A stretch of 8,743 nucleotides of DNA, taken from contig CAZGTU010000147.1 of NCBI GenBank assembly GCA_964528675.1, positions 1 through 8,743 of the forward strand, in the 5' to 3' direction. A program made the position numbers and the translations under genes. The DNA is from CAYRTD01 sp964528675 (GTDB taxonomy: Bacteria > Bacteroidota > Bacteroidia > Bacteroidales > GCA-2748055). This document shows, in pieces, positions 6,814 through 8,743 of this stretch (position 1 is its first letter; the number at the start of each line of letters is the position of its first letter). Under the pieces are notes generated by a model, which saw nothing but the letters and a program-made list of their open reading frames with translations, was not told where the DNA came from and searched no databases.

Positions 6814-7347
6814 ATGAGAAAATTAAGGATTGAAGAATTGAACAGGATAAGTGTGGAAGAATTCAGGGAAGCCGAGAAAATCCCGGTTACTGTAGTCCTG
6901 GATAATGTCAGAAGCTTAAATAACATTGGTTCGGTATTCCGGACATGTGATGCTTTTCGTGTTAAAAAAATTTTTCTCTGTGGCATTACGGCAAAGCCTC
7001 CTCATAAAGACATTCATAAGACTGCCCTGGGGGCAACTGAATCTGTTGACTGGGAATATGTCAAAGAAACCACTGAATTAATAAAAAAACTAAAGAATTC
7101 CGGATATACCATTTTCTCTGCAGAACAAACAGATAAAAGTACATCACTTGAAGACCTCTCCTTATCTTCCGGAAAAAATTACGCTCTTGTATTTGGTCAT
7201 GAAGTAAAAGGTGTAGATCAGAAAGTGATTGATCTCAGTGATGCAAGCCTTGAAATACCCCAGTATGGAACAAAACATTCATTAAACATCTCTGTAAGCG
7301 CCGGGATAATTATCTGGGAGGTGTTTAAAAAGCTCCGGAAAAACTAA
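6814..7347 (+). CDS. SpoU/TrmH-family RNA 2'-O-methyltransferase
   Basis: This 177-residue protein belongs to the SPOUT superfamily, using S-adenosylmethionine to methylate the ribose 2'-OH of a nucleotide in tRNA or rRNA. The three family motifs are present. Motif 1 is 'DNVRSLNNIGSVFRTCDAF' (30-48), containing N37 and the catalytic-type R43. Motif 2 is 'ALVFGHEVKGVD' (124-135), with E130. Motif 3 is 'LEIPQYGTKHSLNISVSAG' (146-164), with N158, forming the knotted SAM site. The chain is short, with only about 24 residues before the catalytic domain and no L30e-like RNA-binding extension of RlmB type; in size it is nearer the minimal TrmH/TrmL-like members. The substrate nucleotide cannot be assigned from the sequence. 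It is a single-gene unit: divergent from sucC, with its TAA two bases before a strong terminator. I found no convincing -7 box in the 98-base gap to sucC. Confidence 0.93.
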   Translation: MRKLRIEELNRISVEEFREAEKIPVTVVLDNVRSLNNIGSVFRTCDAFRVKKIFLCGITAKPPHKDIHKTALGATESVDWEYVKETTELIKKLKNSGYTIFSAEQTDKSTSLEDLSLSSGKNYALVFGHEVKGVDQKVIDLSDASLEIPQYGTKHSLNISVSAGIIIWEVFKKLRKN

Positions 7348-7348
7348 A

Positions 7349-7383
7349 AAAAAAGCCGTTCCAGGATGAGGAACGGCTTTTTT
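7349..7383. terminator. Strong bidirectional intrinsic terminator
   Basis: GCCGTTCC (7355-7362) pairs exactly with GGAACGGC (7370-7377) around a 7-base loop, and the stem is flanked by an A run on the left and T run on the right, which pair for six more positions. Transcripts from either strand therefore end in a GC-rich hairpin followed by U residues. It serves the methyltransferase gene, whose stop codon ends at 7347, and the leftward gene, whose stop codon begins at 7403. Confidence 0.92.
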
Positions 7384-7400
7384 AATTAAAACTTCAATAA

Positions 7401-8743
7401 CTATTCAACCAAATTTTTAAAAGTATCATTTTCAAAATATTCGGCAAATACTATGTCTTTCTTAGCCCTGTCTTTCATCTGAGCATCCATATCAAATGCC
7501 ATTTCAAGGCTGTCGAATACCAGGTCATCTTTATCCTGACGAGCAGCAATAACAGCCTTCACATAGTACTTCTTAGCACTTTCTTCTTCTGTATTATTGA
7601 TAGTTGTGAGAGCAGCATCATAGTCATCCTGTAACAATTTAGCCAGAGCAGCATTCACTGAATTTGTATTACCGAAATAGCTTTCTGCGGCACCATAATC
7701 ACCCTGCATAATTTTAATAATACCAAGGTTATAGTTCACTGCATCACCGGCACCCATGGAAGCCTGGAAAAGTTCTTCAGCTTCTTCAACATTTCCCTGC
7801 ATCAGGGCAACTACACCAAGGTTGTTATTGACAATATCATTATCCATCATTTCTTTTGCTTCCTCAAATGCTTCACCTGCTTTATCTGCTTCACCCATTA
7901 AGGCATAAACGTAGCCGATATTATTAGCAGCCCTGAAACAATTTGGGAAATTTTCGTGAGCTTTCTGATAAATAGCAAGTTTTGTTTCAAGATCATCATG
8001 AAGAGTGGCAGCATAAAGTACCTCCTCAAGATCGAGGCTATCAGGATCTGATGCCCATACTTGCTTTATTTCTTCGTCTGAAAGACCGATTTTTTCAGCA
8101 TCTACAAGGAATCTTGATCTTCTGAGTTCAGGAAGTACATCTTCTTCAAGCACCTCAAATGCAGCAGCGAGGTTCCTGATTTCCTGTTCTCTCACCTGAG
8201 GATCGGAGTACATGGAAAGAACACGCAGTATCAACTCTTTGTCAGGAACATCGGATTTTTCAAGTTCTTCTTTAAAACCTTCCCAGTCTTCGGGAGTATA
8301 ATCCATAGCGAGAAAACCTTCTTTAGCAGCAGATTCAAGCTCAGCTCTACTGGCTTCTCTGTCAAAATATCTTTTTGCAGATTCCTGCCTGTCTTCTGCC
8401 AGTCTGTCATTGAAATCAAATGGTCCGTCAGGCGAAGCGTATCCATGTAATTTCATCCCTTTAAGGTTGGTTCTCTCATCCTGCTCAGCCATTTTGAGGT
8501 ATTCACTCAGTCCTTCCATATCTTCTTTGGTAACCTCTGAGTTCCTTACATTGCTTCTATTAATAATGTAGTGAATATCGGCCCTGTATGAGTCAGGCGT
8601 GATTCTTTCAAATTTATCTCCAACCATAACCGGTTTTGGATCTACCATTACTAATTTCGGTGTTGTAACAACTCCGTCAGCAATCTTATAATCATCAAAT
8701 GTCATGGTATTGCCTTTCATTTCGGCATCCACCCTGACAACCA
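7401..8743 (-). CDS. OmpA-like/TPR protein, 3' part (start lies beyond window)
   Basis: The reading frame is open to the right edge and ends at TAG (7403-7401). A GTG at 8732 is in frame, but the open frame continues upstream of it ('VVR'), so the true start is probably outside; numbering below counts from that GTG. Residues about 50-125 look like an OmpA-type domain: 'ADIHYIINRSNVRNSEV' (51-67), then 'GYASPDGPFDFNDRLAEDR' (97-115), close to the G-x-S/T-D-x2-G-x3-N-x2-LA-x2-R pattern of peptidoglycan-binding OmpA C-domains. After a helical stretch (126-245), several TPR-like helix pairs occur between about 250 and 420: 'AANNIGYVYALMGEADKAGE' (268-287), 'NNNLGVVALMQGNVEEAEE' (302-320), 'NYNLGIIKIMQGDYGAAES' (333-351). 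I recall such combined proteins as common in Bacteroidales. An envelope-anchored, protein-interaction role is likely but inferred. The protein is acidic, and no signal peptide can be checked. Confidence 0.85.
   Translation of the reverse strand, partial: VVRVDAEMKGNTMTFDDYKIADGVVTTPKLVMVDPKPVMVGDKFERITPDSYRADIHYIINRSNVRNSEVTKEDMEGLSEYLKMAEQDERTNLKGMKLHGYASPDGPFDFNDRLAEDRQESAKRYFDREASRAELESAAKEGFLAMDYTPEDWEGFKEELEKSDVPDKELILRVLSMYSDPQVREQEIRNLAAAFEVLEEDVLPELRRSRFLVDAEKIGLSDEEIKQVWASDPDSLDLEEVLYAATLHDDLETKLAIYQKAHENFPNCFRAANNIGYVYALMGEADKAGEAFEEAKEMMDNDIVNNNLGVVALMQGNVEEAEELFQASMGAGDAVNYNLGIIKIMQGDYGAAESYFGNTNSVNAALAKLLQDDYDAALTTINNTEEESAKKYYVKAVIAARQDKDDLVFDSLEMAFDMDAQMKDRAKKDIVFAEYFENDTFKNLVE

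Overview
The window looks like a piece of a Bacteroidota chromosome, probably from the Bacteroidales or a neighbouring order. The clues are the sequence styles of the two proteins cut by the window edges (a signal-peptide protein with a beta-helix-like repeat style, and an OmpA-like/TPR protein), the scarcity of Shine-Dalgarno sequences, and matches to the Bacteroidota promoter -7 box (TAnnTTTG) a short way upstream of start codons. The lineage is inferred; no rRNA or other marker gene is present.

Layout. (1) 1-395, minus strand: 5' part of a secreted protein that runs off the left edge. (2) 396-728: an AT-rich divergent intergenic region with a probable promoter for the genes to the right. 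(3) 729-2724, plus strand: two CDGSH iron-sulfur protein genes 11 bases apart, the first fused to a divergent 4Fe-4S (YjdI/Fer4_19-type) domain, followed after a short gap by an arginine deiminase gene that appears to have its own promoter box. (4) 2725-2959: a noncoding stretch, about 140 bases of which are GC-rich and carry several inverted repeats. (5) 2960-5350, plus: a large FtsX/MacB-type ABC transporter permease with no ATPase gene beside it. (6) 5351-5527: a convergent intergenic region with a hairpin that could terminate the minus-strand transcript. (7) 5528-6715, minus: sucC, the succinyl-CoA synthetase beta subunit, without sucD. (8) 6814-7347, plus: a SpoU/TrmH-family RNA 2'-O-methyltransferase, divergent from sucC. 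(9) 7350-7383: a strong bidirectional terminator. (10) 7401-8743, minus: the 3' part of an OmpA-like/TPR protein that runs off the right edge.

How the genes relate. Apart from the two iron-sulfur genes, and possibly arginine deiminase, this is a mosaic of single-gene transcription units: TCA-cycle enzyme, RNA modification, membrane transport and cell-surface protein. I see no CRISPR array, tRNA, rRNA, transposase or phage gene, and no clearly new multi-gene system. The parts most worth a second look are the iron-sulfur pair beside a stand-alone arginine deiminase, and the GC-rich inverted-repeat segment at about 2750-2890.
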